Shown here: piece after piece, positions 12,191 through 23,014 of the stretch
Layout of the letters: each line of letters opens with the position of its first letter
Position numbering within the stretch: the stretch's first letter is position 1
Origin: Breviolum minutum Mf 1.05b.01
Lineage: Eukaryota; Sar; Dinophyceae; Suessiales; Symbiodiniaceae
Assembly (NCBI GenBank): GCA_000507305.1
Contig: DF239928.1
Coordinates: 84,877-148,876, forward strand
Direction of reading: 5' to 3'
Length of the DNA: 64,000 nt
Program-made: the position numbers and the translations under genes
The notes under the pieces: generated by a model
Told to the model about the DNA's origin: nothing
Seen by the model: only the letters and a program-made list of their open reading frames with translations
Database searches by the model: none

Positions 12191-14052
12191 CTGGTAGCAA
12201 TGTCATGATGCAACACAAGGGAAGCACGATCCATGGCAGAAAAAAGAAACCAACACCAGATGCTTTTGATGCTTTTGAGGCTTGAAATACAAATGCCACG
12301 AATCCCTCACACAGTAGATGAAGCAAACATGAACTATTGCATGCTGGTGAGATAGGAACTAGACAAAACTAGTCTCCTTCTGCTGCTTTTTCGAGAGAAC
12401 GCCACCCCCTTGAGACACCGATCAGCGGAACTAGAACTACCCTTCAAGTATCCTAAACATGCTTCACTGGAACATGAGTCCCCAAGATGATGATTGCTTT
12501 TGTTTGGGTCATTTTGGGTCATTTTCCTTTGATTTGCAGTGCTTGGTCTCTGACCTGGATTTTTCACTTCAACCAAAGTGCCATGGGAAGGATATCCTTT
12601 GCCTGCCAGGAACTGCTGATTTTCTGACAACAAATGCCTATGCTAGGCTTCAAATATGTTCAATCTCACCATGCCTGGCTCTTCCCAGTCTTCATCCTGC
12701 AGAGTCAAAGGGAAAACATAACACAAAAGAGTTGCTGTCAAAAACCAAACTGTTGGAGTCTTTTCTTCCACTATAGCTTACGAATCAAGAGGTGCAAAAT
12801 GAAAAACCATATCATATATATGTTACTTCTGCTCAAAGAAGCCAACAGAAAAATGTCCCACTGAAAGTGTCCATTTTCTAAAAATGTGGCCGCTTTCAAA
12901 CTCCCACAACTTCGATGTGTGGTCGTTTCTCCTCTTCAGAGTCCGAAGACTCAAACCAAATGGTGGCACGATCGCTCAACGGGAGAACACACCTAGATCA
13001 AAAATGTGGATTGCTCCATTTCCGTCCCGCGAAAAGTTTTGACTTCACCCATTTGGCGATGTTCCTAGCTTTGGATAATAAATGTCAAAACTTTCCATCA
13101 AAACTTTGGTAAACCTTGGCCCGGCCAAGATACTCCCAACGATCGCCACATTCAATCTGCACCACATCGTCCTGCAGAAGTAGCAGCCACATGGAGAATC
13201 ATGCATGTTCAACGGTGCTGCACTCCAAATGGTCAACTTCCATTCAAAAGCAATGCAAAGTACAAAGCAAAGTGATAAAGTGGCAAACCTTTGAGGGCTC
13301 CACCATGTTTTGCCAAAGTATTGAAGCGTTCAAAATAAAAGTGGAAAGAACGCTATGATAATGACACAAGACACATACGACATCATGATACTCCTTGACT
13401 GTGCGCATCAAAGGCATTCGCCAAAGGTCATCCAGCGTCACCTGTAACAAGACTCGTTTCGACGTTAAACACCTGTCAGCTCTTTTTCACCTTTTCACTC
13501 CTTGCCTCTTGCTTTGGGCCAGACTCGCAAGCTCCACCAAAGACCCAAAATGATCCTGTCACATTGGGAAGTCACAGTAGCCACGAAGAGGCTTTGCAGC
13601 TGCCAGCCTTGTGCAACCATGCAGCCTGCTGCCATGCGCCCACGTGGAGCCTGGTGAATCTCTGTAAAGAAAAATCCAAGTGGAAGACCCTCACCTCTTT
13701 AAGATCCCCCTCGTTGCTTCCTGATGCGTTGTATACTTTTCTATATACATGTATACATATATGTATATGTATATATATATATATACATAGATATGTACAC
13801 TAAACTGTATATATATATATTTATTTATGCAATTATATGATTATACATGTTGCATGTGTATGAAAAACTATCTGTGCACATGCAATATTTTGTCTCATTG
13901 GCTTCTAACTGTTCCGCCTGTCGTGCAGCCTCGCCGCTCTTTGCTTTGGCACCTCGAGATCAACGAATAAAATTGATTTGAAAGGAATTAACACATGAAT
14001 TGAAATTGAATATATATATATATATACATATAATTTTTGAATCATTCTAAAA
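12191..14052. other. Region without an assigned gene; TA-rich tracts
   Basis: A minus-strand open frame at 12334-12633 and others at 13040-13240 exist, but none is supported by motif or phase. From 13740 to 13830 and again at 14005-14030 there are alternating TA/TATG tracts, simple-sequence DNA probably lying in an intron or spacer. Confidence 0.4.
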
Positions 14053-14598
14053 TCATGTATTGTACCTTCTAAGCGTTTTCATGCAACAAAATACCACGAA
14101 ATACCAACCACCATCATGAAGAACCATGCCTTGGTGTACAGCCAGGGATAGACATTCTGCATCAGCACCACCTCCACGGGTGAGCAAATCTTCTGGTAGC
14201 ACTGCAGCTTCTGGAGCTGCCGTCAGCTGCATGCCAGGTCGTGGCCATAAACGTGTCCAGCGTGGGGTGCCAGTGCAATCCTTCCAAGTTCCAGGAAAGA
14301 AAATGACATCAAGGCATAGCAAAAGTTCAATTAGGGTGCTATGCCTAAGGTGCTGCAATTTGTTATAGATCTTCCATTCGAGATGTGCAGCCATGCTCAT
14401 GGATGTGGTACTACCGGCAAAACCCCAGTCCCCCCAGTCCAGGAGGAACATATCTTGGTGGAAAACAGCCACTTCCGCTGCGCGCTTGGTGCCATCTGAT
14501 GAGCTAGAAGCCTCAAGCATCACCCAACAAATAAGACAGTCAAAACGTACAAATTCCAAACACACCGGAATAAATCTGAAATTGGAAGTCTTCGTCAA
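14053..14598 (-). CDS. Hypothetical ORF, 181 codons, possibly exonic
   Basis: An open minus-strand frame with normal amino-acid composition. The middle part (AAEVAVFHQDMFLLDWGDWG, then TPRWTRLWPRPGMQLTAAPE) looks like real coding sequence, while the first 30 and last 15 residues look like intron read-through. No family recognised. It lies downstream of the kelch gene on the same strand, so it could be a late exon of that gene or a separate one. Confidence 0.35.
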   Translation of the reverse strand: MTKTSNFRFIPVCLEFVRFDCLICWVMLEASSSSDGTKRAAEVAVFHQDMFLLDWGDWGFAGSTTSMSMAAHLEWKIYNKLQHLRHSTLIELLLCLDVIFFPGTWKDCTGTPRWTRLWPRPGMQLTAAPEAAVLPEDLLTRGGGADAECLSLAVHQGMVLHDGGWYFVVFCCMKTLRRYNT

Positions 14599-15210
14599 GA
14601 AAAAACCTCAGCTTATGTGGGCCTATATTTTTGATGGTATTAAAGTACTAAGCCATAGACAGCAACCAGCTGAACTGTGACACATCTCATTCTCATAAAC
14701 TGTACCAAGTTTCCACCCGATGATCTGCCACACCACCAAAGACAAGCCGACGCAAAGGTTCAGTGGAAGAAAGGGGACAGTGACCTCAAACACGGATTGT
14801 CAAGTATTTCCCACTGAATTTGTAAGTAAGATACTGAGATATCATGCCCAGGTTTGGAACTTTTGTACTTATCTTTTTTTAGCACATCAGTTGGTGTCAA
14901 TTTCATGCAAGTTGATGCAAATTCAGTCAACGTCTACAAGTCTACAAGCATTTTGTTTTTTTGGGCTCTTGGATGTTGCGAAGTCAGCTCAGTGTCCCAC
15001 ATAGACCACTTCGCCGACCAGGACCCTGGCTTTGGGATTTGGATGTCTTATCTCAAGTGTACTCGTGACGCATCAATGTATACATATTCCTCTTCGGTTT
15101 AACGCAATTTTAGGTGAAGGTTGTTCTTCCAAGATATCCAATTGTTTAGGGCGTTTGAGGCCTGTTTAACATCCCCCAAAAGAACATGATTTTTCAAAAG
15201 AATGATCTGC

Positions 15211-18200
15211 CTCCCCTTCCGCAGTGAGCTGCTCCCAAAGGGCATTTCCATCACTTCCAAGTCTTGCACGCCACAAGTCGTCCAAGATTTGTAGTGAATC
15301 ACCTCCTTTGCGAGTTGGCCTTGAACCACCATAGATGAAGACAGAAGTGGCTGCAGCAAAGAGCAAGCCACCGGAACGTGAGACCGGTCGTGCCCTTCTG
15401 TCACTTGAGGTCGGCAAGAGTCCTTGGAGGAACATCCCAGGATTCATTTCTGCGGATAACTTTCTGGTGAACCACTCGATTTGTCAAGGCTCTCCACGTG
15501 TGGCTGGGCAAATGCAGGGCATAGAAGTCATCCAGATAGGTGGCTCTGCGCTTCTTGTCTTCGGTGAATCCACCAAAGAGCACCTGCTAAGAGATACTGA
15601 GGATCGGCGTATCGACGTATCGACTAGGTCTGTGCCAAGTGACGCCATAGGACCCTGCTGTGGCCATCCGATGCCCACAACGCTGCTCTGGGACTGTGCC
15701 AGCAGCCTTTACAGATTGTTCTGCCATGGTTTGCCCCCATGCAAACAAACATGGGAATGGAAATCCATCATGTTCCATCAAAGATACATCTACAAATGAT
15801 GGATTTTCCACAGCCATATTATAGTTTATTCATGTTTATTCCGTTTATCAGCGTGCATGTCTGTGTTTTCAGCTGGACAAGCACAAAGCCATATCAACGA
15901 GTCACCTCTAGCTGTTCCCAGCGCGTTCCAGGCGTGGCCCGCGTATCAAAACGCCAGAGATCTCGGAATTGACCTCAAGGGTATTCTCCAACTGAGACAA
16001 CATGAAGAGCGTTTGGTAAAGACATCACAGTGACATCACATATCTCGTGAATATGTCTGAACTCACGGTTTTTTACGGTGTTTCCTTGTTAGACTCAAGT
16101 CACGGTAGCGTTTTTGATCTCGACTGGACCATTCTCCACCAAAGAGGTAAAGGAATCCTTCCCAGCAAAAGGCCTGGACTTTCAAAGAAAAAACTTTTCA
16201 TGACACGGAATTTCTATTTTCATGATATATGATATATGTGGGTTATTCAAAGTAGTATCTCAAAATATCATTAGGCAAACTGCCAGTTATGTAGCTTTTT
16301 ATCAGTTTTTGGGGGGCGTATGGTTATTTGGGGAACCATTGGGGAACCACTATTTTGGATGGGGCCCGATCATGTGGAAACCAATGGATCATCATGTGAA
16401 AAATCAGCACGACCGACGACCACCTGGTGAGCTGAACGTGCTTCTGGTCCAGGGATGGTAGGTACTGCACTGTAGAGCTTCCTGGGCGGCAACAAAGCGG
16501 TCACGATTGGTGGTGGAAAGGGAGCGCTTCCGAACTGAGCTATCCTTAACAAGGTTGATTCATTTTGTGGACCTGGTGCTACCACAAATAATTTTCATAC
16601 CAGAATCCTATTAGAGTACCTGGAAAACCTTTGCCATGCCAGAGAAACTCACCGTCCCAGCTGCTGAAATTACTGTTGAGTCGCTATTTGAATCTATGGA
16701 AGTAATTCTACATGAGACCCAAAAAGTTTCAAGAACGGACTCGAACCAATGAGATGGACAATTTCAAAGGTTTGTGCCTGTAGCACATCTTCCAACAATC
16801 ACAATATATGTCTTACAAGCAGGGTTGTTGTTTTGTAGCGGCGCCACCTAGCACCTGGGCCCAGCATCTGAATTCGGAGCAAGCAGAACAGGTTCTTTTC
16901 CATTTGGTGCTATGAGGCTATGACAAACAAACTTTCAAATCTTCCAAAAGATGCCCTTGCGATGAAGAAGCCCACAAACGAAGATCCAAAAAATCAGGCC
17001 AACAATAGTAAAAACAACCTTCAAATCTTCCAAAAGATGCCCTTGCGATGAAGAAGCCCACAAACGAAGATCCAAAAAATCAGGCCAACAATAGTAAAAA
17101 CAACCTCCACAGGGCCACAAAGACGAGTTGTGCAGTTCCTTCCCAATCCACAACTATGCCACAAGAACTCGTCATGGAACCAGCTTACGAGATTCTGTTT
17201 GGCCGTACCCCATGTTATCGTCTGGAGAAACCAGGATAGGACACCACAACATTCCGAGAAGACGAAGAAAAGGATGCAATTTGATCCCAGCCACTGAAAC
17301 GGCTTGAGAAGGTTGATACAGAAACGAGTGCTTCTGGAGACAGATCGCTCGGTATTTCTGGTACTTTCATCGCACAAGAGGAAGAGCACAGCGTACATGA
17401 AAATGCCAGTCCCTGTCGTGAAAAGACTGTAGGAAGGCGACCACAAACGCTTATTGAAGGGAACCCAAATTGTCAACCAACTACCAAGCACTGTGAAACA
17501 AGTAGCAATGAGGCTCCAGTGTAGACATAAACTTCGAAGGTCCAGTAGCATGGAAGCACGTCCGATATGAAGTCCCACAAACATAGGAAAGACAGCGTTG
17601 AGTGTTGTGATCAAACCTTCTGGATCAAAACCAAAGTTGGCCTTTGCTCCTGGACTGTGGTTATTGCCCTTGATATACAAATGATTTACTCCAAGTATCA
17701 AAGAATCCAACCATCCAACAGCACTACAGCCCATTTGATGCAATTCTTCTGGATTCGAAACATCAGAATATAATGAGGCTCCACAACCAGGCCAACTGGC
17801 AGGTGGGGACAATGAAGTTAATAATTCTCCTACCAATACAATAAGCAACATGGAAGTCCATCGAAGTGCTGTACGCCAAAGGATCCATGCACCAATACCT
17901 TGTTGTTCCTCATATAAAAGAGCTCCAGTGAGATCAGTCCGCTGCGCAGGGATAAAGAGTTCGATTGCAGTAACTATCAGAAAGACAATAGCGATGCGTT
18001 GTAAAATACCCATGATTCGCATTGTATTGAGATCAAGTCGTAAAAGTGGTCCATTGGTTGTAACTTGAAAGAGGCTTCCCTGGACAACTATGCCAAGCAC
18101 AAAGAGGCGCAACACACGAAAAAGGACACGCAAGAAAACAGCTCTCGCCCGTTCCCGAGGTCGTACTTTCACAGAAATCGAGGCGCTGATACCAGAGATA

Positions 18201-19781
18201 AATAGAAAATATGGCATCACAAAATCTGCCAAATGCAGACCATTCCATGGTGCATGTCCAATGGTGGGATAGGCATCTCCAGTCGAATCAACAATGAGCA
18301 TCACTGCCATTGTGATGCCACGCATTACATCCAACCCTACCAGGCGCCGCTTGCCATCTTCCACCATGGCGTCTCGGAAGTCTTGGTTTTGAAATCGATG
18401 CTCTTTGGATTTCTACTCAGGACACTATGCCAACTAATTTAGTCTGCCGCAATAGGTACAGAACGATTCGAGGCAGGTGTTGAAAAACGTCCTGTCAAGT
18501 CATTGATCAGCAGGCTTGAGCCGGAAGCAGATCATTGCCGAGGAAGCGAACCAGAATTGGGCAAATCGAAATGAAATAACCACGGAAGGCCTTATTCAAA
18601 ATATGATATGTTTTGGGGTGATGATTCACACAGCATTTCTGAAAAAAAAACATGCAGCCAAGACTCTCCCAGGGCAAGGGCGTGTCTGCGTCAACCTGAC
18701 CTTGGTCCGATTGCGTTTTGGAACCAACCCAGTTCGGTGCCAACAATCCTGAGGATTGTGGACTTGAAAAGATTGAATTCAAACAACTTGAAACTTCAAA
18801 GCCGTTCATTCCTCCGTTTTATTCATCTGGCCACCTCAAATTTCATTTGCTGTATAAAAATGACAATGTTAGGACATGAGGCAACCCCAATCCCGTTTGA
18901 GCTGGACACTCATATCCACACGGTAGAGATCCTTGGAGATGGTAGAATTTGAGATTTAAAAAAACTGTACCCACAAGTTCATCATCAAATGCCAAATGAC
19001 TTTGGCGATGAGCATGATGCACTCTCCCAAAGTCAGGAACCGTTAAATTAACTCCTGGCGTTTCTCCAATCTTTCCCCATTGGCTGCCCAGCAGAGTAGA
19101 AGGTCAACTCACGTCCATCATAGGCTTCACCACCGAAGATCAGGATTTCTTCTCCTGCTCAGGAATCTGCAGGATAGGTCTTCCAAAAATCATGTCAAAA
19201 AGCCACGTCGTGAACTCTGGATGTCTTAGAGTCTTGGCAAAATCCAGACCTCTGTCGGCCAACTGGCTGGCAGTGAGTGTGAAATGGCTCCTGACAGCGA
19301 CTCTGATTGCATCAAAACCCTGCTGAAAGAGATTTCCATCCTTGGCCAAGGTCGCAGGAAGCTTGTCGTAGCGGGACCATGGCCAATCACCAAGGACCAT
19401 TCTTGCGGTTCCTGGTACAAGCACACAATCCTGCACAAGAAGCCGGTTTACGGTTGAAGCTTGGAACGGCCTGGATCTTGGGAGCAGCTTCCTGGCCGAG
19501 GTTTTTTGTGAACATTCGTCCATTTATCTGACAACCTTGGGAAAGCAAACAAAAATTGAAATATCAACCAAGCACAAGTCTCCATTTAAGTCAGTTCACT
19601 ATATATATATATATATAGATAGTCCCCACCTCTTGGACTGGTTCTGGTTCCTCCCCACGTTTTTCACGCTTCTCTTTGCGAGCAGCCTGCAACATCGGCA
19701 GTTGGAAGTTGACTCGGTGCCACTGAATCCACCAACCTCCAAGGCAGATGTCTTCGCAGACTTTTCCGCAAAACGTTGAGC
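15211..19781 (-). CDS. KLHDC4: KLHDC4-type kelch-repeat protein, multi-exon
   Basis: Kelch beta-propeller protein, probably a protein-interaction scaffold; cellular role in protists unknown. Exons read as 19781-19737 and 19686-19630 (basic charged N-terminus, joined in phase 0), 19154-19093 (EEILIFGGEAYDG), about 18931-18880 (DLYRVDMSV), about 16469-16424 (GPEARSAHQ), 16157-16110 (FLYLFGGEWSSRDQ), 15973-15906 (DLWRFDTRATPGTRWEQLE), 15706-15644 (QRCGHRMAT), 15583 to about 15478 (VLFGGFTEDKKRRATYLDD) and 15403-15211 (SGGLLFAAATSVFIYGG). The order FGGE, FGGE, HRM, FGGF, YGG is the KLHDC4 order. Donors include GC (TCT|GCTGGG, AAAAC|GCTACC, GAG|GCAGAT). The C-terminus was not found. An intron of about 2.4 kb between the second kelch strand and the SAHQ exon contains the whole acyltransferase ORF at 17021-18367. 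Confidence 0.75.
16934..17105. repeat. Tandem duplication, 86-bp unit, two copies
   Basis: The unit at 16934-17019 is repeated without visible change at 17020-17105. It covers the last codons and the stop of the acyltransferase gene. Because 86 is not a multiple of three, the extra copy falls in another frame and lies after the stop codon, so the protein end is intact. Confidence 0.95.
17021..18367 (-). CDS. HGSNAT/YeiB-type membrane acyltransferase, intronless
   Basis: 448-residue multi-pass membrane protein related to heparan-alpha-glucosaminide N-acetyltransferase, which passes acetyl groups from cytosolic acetyl-CoA across a membrane to a lumenal sugar. Seen: LVGLDVMRG at the N-terminus, then GHAPWNGLHLADFVMPYF with His-38 at the place of the active-site His of human HGSNAT, about ten hydrophobic segments, FDPEGLITTLNAVFPMFVG in the middle and the usual C-terminal LLHRKGIFWKI. 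The length is close to the catalytic part of the family, lacking the long lumenal N-terminal extension of the human protein. ATG has a good context (CGCCATGG); an upstream in-frame stop lies a few codons before. It sits, same strand, in a large intron of the kelch gene. Physiological substrate in an alga is not known. Confidence 0.85.
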   Translation of the reverse strand: MVEDGKRRLVGLDVMRGITMAVMLIVDSTGDAYPTIGHAPWNGLHLADFVMPYFLFISGISASISVKVRPRERARAVFLRVLFRVLRLFVLGIVVQGSLFQVTTNGPLLRLDLNTMRIMGILQRIAIVFLIVTAIELFIPAQRTDLTGALLYEEQQGIGAWILWRTALRWTSMLLIVLVGELLTSLSPPASWPGCGASLYSDVSNPEELHQMGCSAVGWLDSLILGVNHLYIKGNNHSPGAKANFGFDPEGLITTLNAVFPMFVGLHIGRASMLLDLRSLCLHWSLIATCFTVLGSWLTIWVPFNKRLWSPSYSLFTTGTGIFMYAVLFLLCDESTRNTERSVSRSTRFCINLLKPFQWLGSNCILFFVFSECCGVLSWFLQTITWGTAKQNLVSWFHDEFLWHSCGLGRNCTTRLCGPVEVVFTIVGLIFWIFVCGLLHRKGIFWKI

Positions 19782-19869
19782 CTGAAAAAAGCGGAGAAAT
19801 GACTCAAATGCCAAAAAAAAAATGGCAACAGCTTTCAGACCTTTCGCAATTCTGCCAATATCCTGACCC

Positions 19870-20343
19870 CTTTATCTTCTGAGTCTTCCATGCATGTTGA
19901 TCCTTGCCTTTCGCTGTTGTGCTTCCATGGCTTTTTTCGCGACCAAGTCCGTTTCTGCTCCCAGCTGTGCCACAATCCTCTCAACCTCCACACAGCGTGG
20001 GAGTTTCTTTATGTCGTCACCAGCAAACAAGCATTTTCAAACAGACCCACCAAGCTGTCTGCCTTCACTCTGTGCTGCTTGAAAGGAAATAGTGCATGTG
20101 GTATGGTGGTTAGAAAACACACGTTCCAGCCATCAACATGCTCCAAAATCTGCCAAAAGGCCTCTTCTTGAATGAACTGGAAGATTCGTGTTGCTGTTGG
20201 TCCAATATGCCGGTTCCTTGGTAATATGCAAAGGATGGAGAAGGCCGAACACCATGGACATGGACGTCGAAAGGTGGGCCAGGAGACTTGTCTGGATGCC
20301 ACTGCGCCAAAAGCTGTCGTACCATGCGTTTTTGCTCCTTCAT
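19870..20343 (-). CDS. J-domain-like protein, partial exons
   Basis: The minus strand at 20343-20285 reads MKEQKRMVRQLLAQWHPDKS, containing the HPD signature of J-domains that stimulate Hsp70 ATPase. A second frame at about 20215-20160 continues with ATRIFQFIQEE, the expected next helix of the dinoflagellate J-like domain, so a short intron must separate them. A further charged helical segment (LPRCVEVERIVAQLGAETD) is at about 20000-19880. Splice joints were not resolved. It may be its own gene or the upstream part of the adjoining kelch transcript. Some dinoflagellate J-like repeats do not act as chaperone partners. Confidence 0.45.
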
Positions 20344-20451
20344 GTCACATCAACAGGGCACATTAAGAAAGCAAGTTCAAATATGCACGGATGCCCGAGG
20401 TGCCTTCTGATTCTCCAACAGGCCAGATCTAATATCATATCGCAAATATAT

Positions 20452-20831
20452 AACTCAAGCACTTGTTTTCCATCTTGCATGTATGAAGTTGTCACAGCCT
20501 GGACAAGGGCTGGCATTGCAGCTGCCACCAAACCATCTGATGGTCTTCCACTATCCGATGAATGTTGCAGGTGTAGCCAGATTGATCCAGGATGAAAGCT
20601 TTTTCCCAAGTGATGGGAGGGCAGGGCGGGAGCCTTGAGCAGGAAAACACATAGCCATCGTGGATAATGTCATCAACTCAAGCACTTGTTTTCCATCTTG
20701 CATGTATGAAGTTGTCACAGCCTGGACAAGGGCTGGCATTGCAGCTGCTACCAAACCATCTGATCGTCTTCCACTATCCGATGAATGTTGCAGGTGTAGC
20801 CAGATTGATCCAGGATGAAAGCTTTTTCCCA
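20452..20831. repeat. 157-bp direct duplication, spacing 223 bp
   Basis: 20452-20608 is repeated at 20675-20831 with only a few differences (for example CCACC/CTACC and GATGG/GATCG). The copies lie immediately downstream of the retroelement's recombinase end. One minus-strand frame in each copy is open, so an exon of a disrupted gene may have been duplicated. Confidence 0.9.
20631..20673. repeat. 43-bp direct repeat, left copy
   Basis: Identical over 43 bases to 27994-28036. The two copies bracket the retroelement plus one copy of the 157-bp duplication. It could be a target duplication, a split direct repeat of the element, or host sequence copied during insertion. Confidence 0.9.
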
Positions 20832-20862
20832 TCCTTTTCACCCGTTTGCTCCAAGGCATCTG

Positions 20863-22293
20863 TCACTTGGAAAAAAGTATAGGCCATACCCTTGTAGGTA
20901 TGTCTGCTCCCAAAAATTGCTTAGCTTTCTGTAGCACCTCCGGAAAACTCTGGGCTACCGAAAGAACCTTGTACCGAGCTTCTCCAGGAATGTAGTTCAT
21001 GTACAGAAGACTCGCCGTCTCTTGTACGTATATTTCCATCATCTTTTGATTTGCCCATCTCCCTCTTCTCCTTACCAGTTCACCATTGTCTGTCACTTGC
21101 AGTATCCATGTCGAGCCCCCACTGCGTAGGGAGCCAAGATCCAAAGCCTTGACACCATCGTAAGTGTCTATTGGCAAGGAAAGGCTCTGCATGACCGACT
21201 TCAGGCGTTGTCTCATAGTTTGACCTGAAAAGGGCCAAAGTTTTTGATGGGCCTGAAGTTTTCCATAGACAGCGCAAACCAGTTCAAGGAGATCCGGTAT
21301 GTCCAACTTTGCCGTCTGATGACGGGAATGTGTATACCGCGTTTTTGGATCTTTGATTGCCAGCAATGCGTAGGGTACTGCTGAGGACACATCTGTAGGT
21401 AATAAAAGATCCTTTCTTATAGCTGCCAAAAATTCTCCTGGTCGGAGGAGAGCACCCCAGCACAGGGCTAAACCAGCTGCAAAAGACGTCCAACCCCACA
21501 TTAGGGAAACAGCCAAAAGAGCCATCAACACTTGGCCAGGCATGTGAGTAGAGGGCTCCAATTTTGCCCAGCTGTAACCCAGGTCCCACGCCCCCTGCAT
21601 CTGTCTGCGTAGGGCAGGTCGGAGTGAAGTGATACTGTTTATTGTCTCTGCGTACTGATTATAGGATTTCCCTGCAGCAAAAAGTTCTCTACCATACCTT
21701 GACAGCAACACGTTCAGATCGTCAATATACAGATAGCGATTATCCAATAAAAAGGTCAAGTCATAGCCAAGCTCGTTCAACCAGCATCTGAAGATCTCCA
21801 AAAACCTCTCACGGGAAGAACCTGTGGTAGGCATTACGGGCCTTCCAATTGGCAGAGGAGGCTGACTTGCCCTCGTTTTTGCCTTAGCCACTTCACCTGC
21901 AGTATTCGGAACCATCGGCATGGCGTAGGCGCCCCTCAGCATCATCGACCCCAGCATCAGCGGCAGAAGTCCAACAGCGTTACAACAGGCAAAAGACGAA
22001 CGGGGAGAACGAAGAAGAACAATACGGGGCACACGACGAAGGGAGAAATCCACAAGGCACACAAGGAAGCAAAGTCCAACACAATCCAAAACAGGACCCT
22101 CACCCGGGAACCCACACGTTTGGTCGAAGTCCATTTGGGAAAAAAGTCCATGCAAGGCAGGGGGATGAAGCTTACGAAAAACCCCTTTATCTGCCAGCTT
22201 GAGGATGGTGGGGCCATTCATGAGCAGCAGCAATCTGACCCAGTTAGAAATCCCTGCGAAGAGGAGGCACGGCTGCAAGGTCGAAAATGTCAT
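20863..22293 (-). CDS. Tyrosine recombinase (integrase) of the retroelement
   Basis: 476-codon frame. The C-terminal catalytic half shows LLRPGEF (first Arg box), SLRSGGSTWILQ (second Arg box, with the usual His replaced), RRRGRW and the Tyr in MMEIYVQE near the end. In DIRS-type elements this enzyme integrates a circular cDNA by strand exchange, without the target duplication made by DDE integrases. The first 50 codons overlap the RNase H frame, and the real start is probably a fusion or frameshift product. Loss of the second-box His is common in this dinoflagellate family, so it does not by itself show inactivity. Confidence 0.75.
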   Translation of the reverse strand: MTFSTLQPCLLFAGISNWVRLLLLMNGPTILKLADKGVFRKLHPPALHGLFSQMDFDQTCGFPGEGPVLDCVGLCFLVCLVDFSLRRVPRIVLLRSPRSSFACCNAVGLLPLMLGSMMLRGAYAMPMVPNTAGEVAKAKTRASQPPLPIGRPVMPTTGSSRERFLEIFRCWLNELGYDLTFLLDNRYLYIDDLNVLLSRYGRELFAAGKSYNQYAETINSITSLRPALRRQMQGAWDLGYSWAKLEPSTHMPGQVLMALLAVSLMWGWTSFAAGLALCWGALLRPGEFLAAIRKDLLLPTDVSSAVPYALLAIKDPKTRYTHSRHQTAKLDIPDLLELVCAVYGKLQAHQKLWPFSGQTMRQRLKSVMQSLSLPIDTYDGVKALDLGSLRSGGSTWILQVTDNGELVRRRGRWANQKMMEIYVQETASLLYMNYIPGEARYKVLSVAQSFPEVLQKAKQFLGADIPTRVWPILFSK

Positions 22294-23014
22294 CCCGGTC
22301 CCAAAATTCCAAGGACAACGAGGATGACTTTGGACGGACAGGTCTTAGACGGGTAGGATCGTCTGAGACGTTAAGTCTTGTTGGGCAATAGGGGAGGGTG
22401 TGATATAGCCCAGCCCCCACACACAATGCACAAAAACGTCTGAGGATGGTAGACAACCCCAGTGATGATGATCGTCCTTTAGCCGAGGCACACCTAACGA
22501 CGTTGCTGTCTACAAGGTTTACAACCCTTTTTGACCTACCATCCCTAGCAACCCATGAAGCTTGTCTTAGCAAAGCAGCCTCCTCAAGGATGTTGATGTG
22601 GCTTTCCTTTTTGAACTTCCAAGATGTAACTTCTTTCCATGTACAGCCCTGTGCTACTTCATTTACCAACTGATTCTCAAGGCCTTTGGTTTTCAGGGAT
22701 CCAAGGTCTCGGTCCATTCCATTTATGCGACGAATGCCTTTCTCTAGGGTGCTGGCTAAGGCTTTTGCTAAGTCATCCACATATATAGCTGATGCCTTGG
22801 TATAGGCACCCTCCACTGGCACGTGCTTGGTGGTGCACTGACATTGTAGAGCCAGCTCATCTAAGCACAAATGGACTCCAAGGAACTTGAAACTCTTCCG
22901 GTAGATGGACCCAAAACGACATGAATCAGTTCTGACTTGCGACGAGTTAGGAAGGCCTGCAATCGTCTTCCATGCTGGAAGGTGCTGCAACAAAGAAGTC
23001 ATGTGGCTTTTCAA
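22244..23014 (-). CDS. RNase H domain segment of the retroelement
   Basis: 257-codon frame. The RNase H signature is seen in ESHINILEEAALLRQASW, VVNLVDSNVVRCASAKGR and NVSDDPTR, where the acidic Glu, Asp and final Asp sit at the spacing usual for retroelement RNase H. The domain removes the RNA template during cDNA synthesis. It overlaps the frame before it (to 22947) and the one after it (from 22293), which shows frameshifts on both sides. Confidence 0.7.
   Translation of the reverse strand: MKSHMTSLLQHLPAWKTIAGLPNSSQVRTDSCRFGSIYRKSFKFLGVHLCLDELALQCQCTTKHVPVEGAYTKASAIYVDDLAKALASTLEKGIRRINGMDRDLGSLKTKGLENQLVNEVAQGCTWKEVTSWKFKKESHINILEEAALLRQASWVARDGRSKRVVNLVDSNVVRCASAKGRSSSLGLSTILRRFCALCVGAGLYHTLPYCPTRLNVSDDPTRLRPVRPKSSSLSLEFWDRDDIFDLAAVPPLRRDF

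Noticed and set aside
16935..17153. Separate 72-codon ORF ending in the same residues as the acyltransferase
   Set aside because: It is a product of the 86-bp tandem duplication read in another frame, not a second gene.
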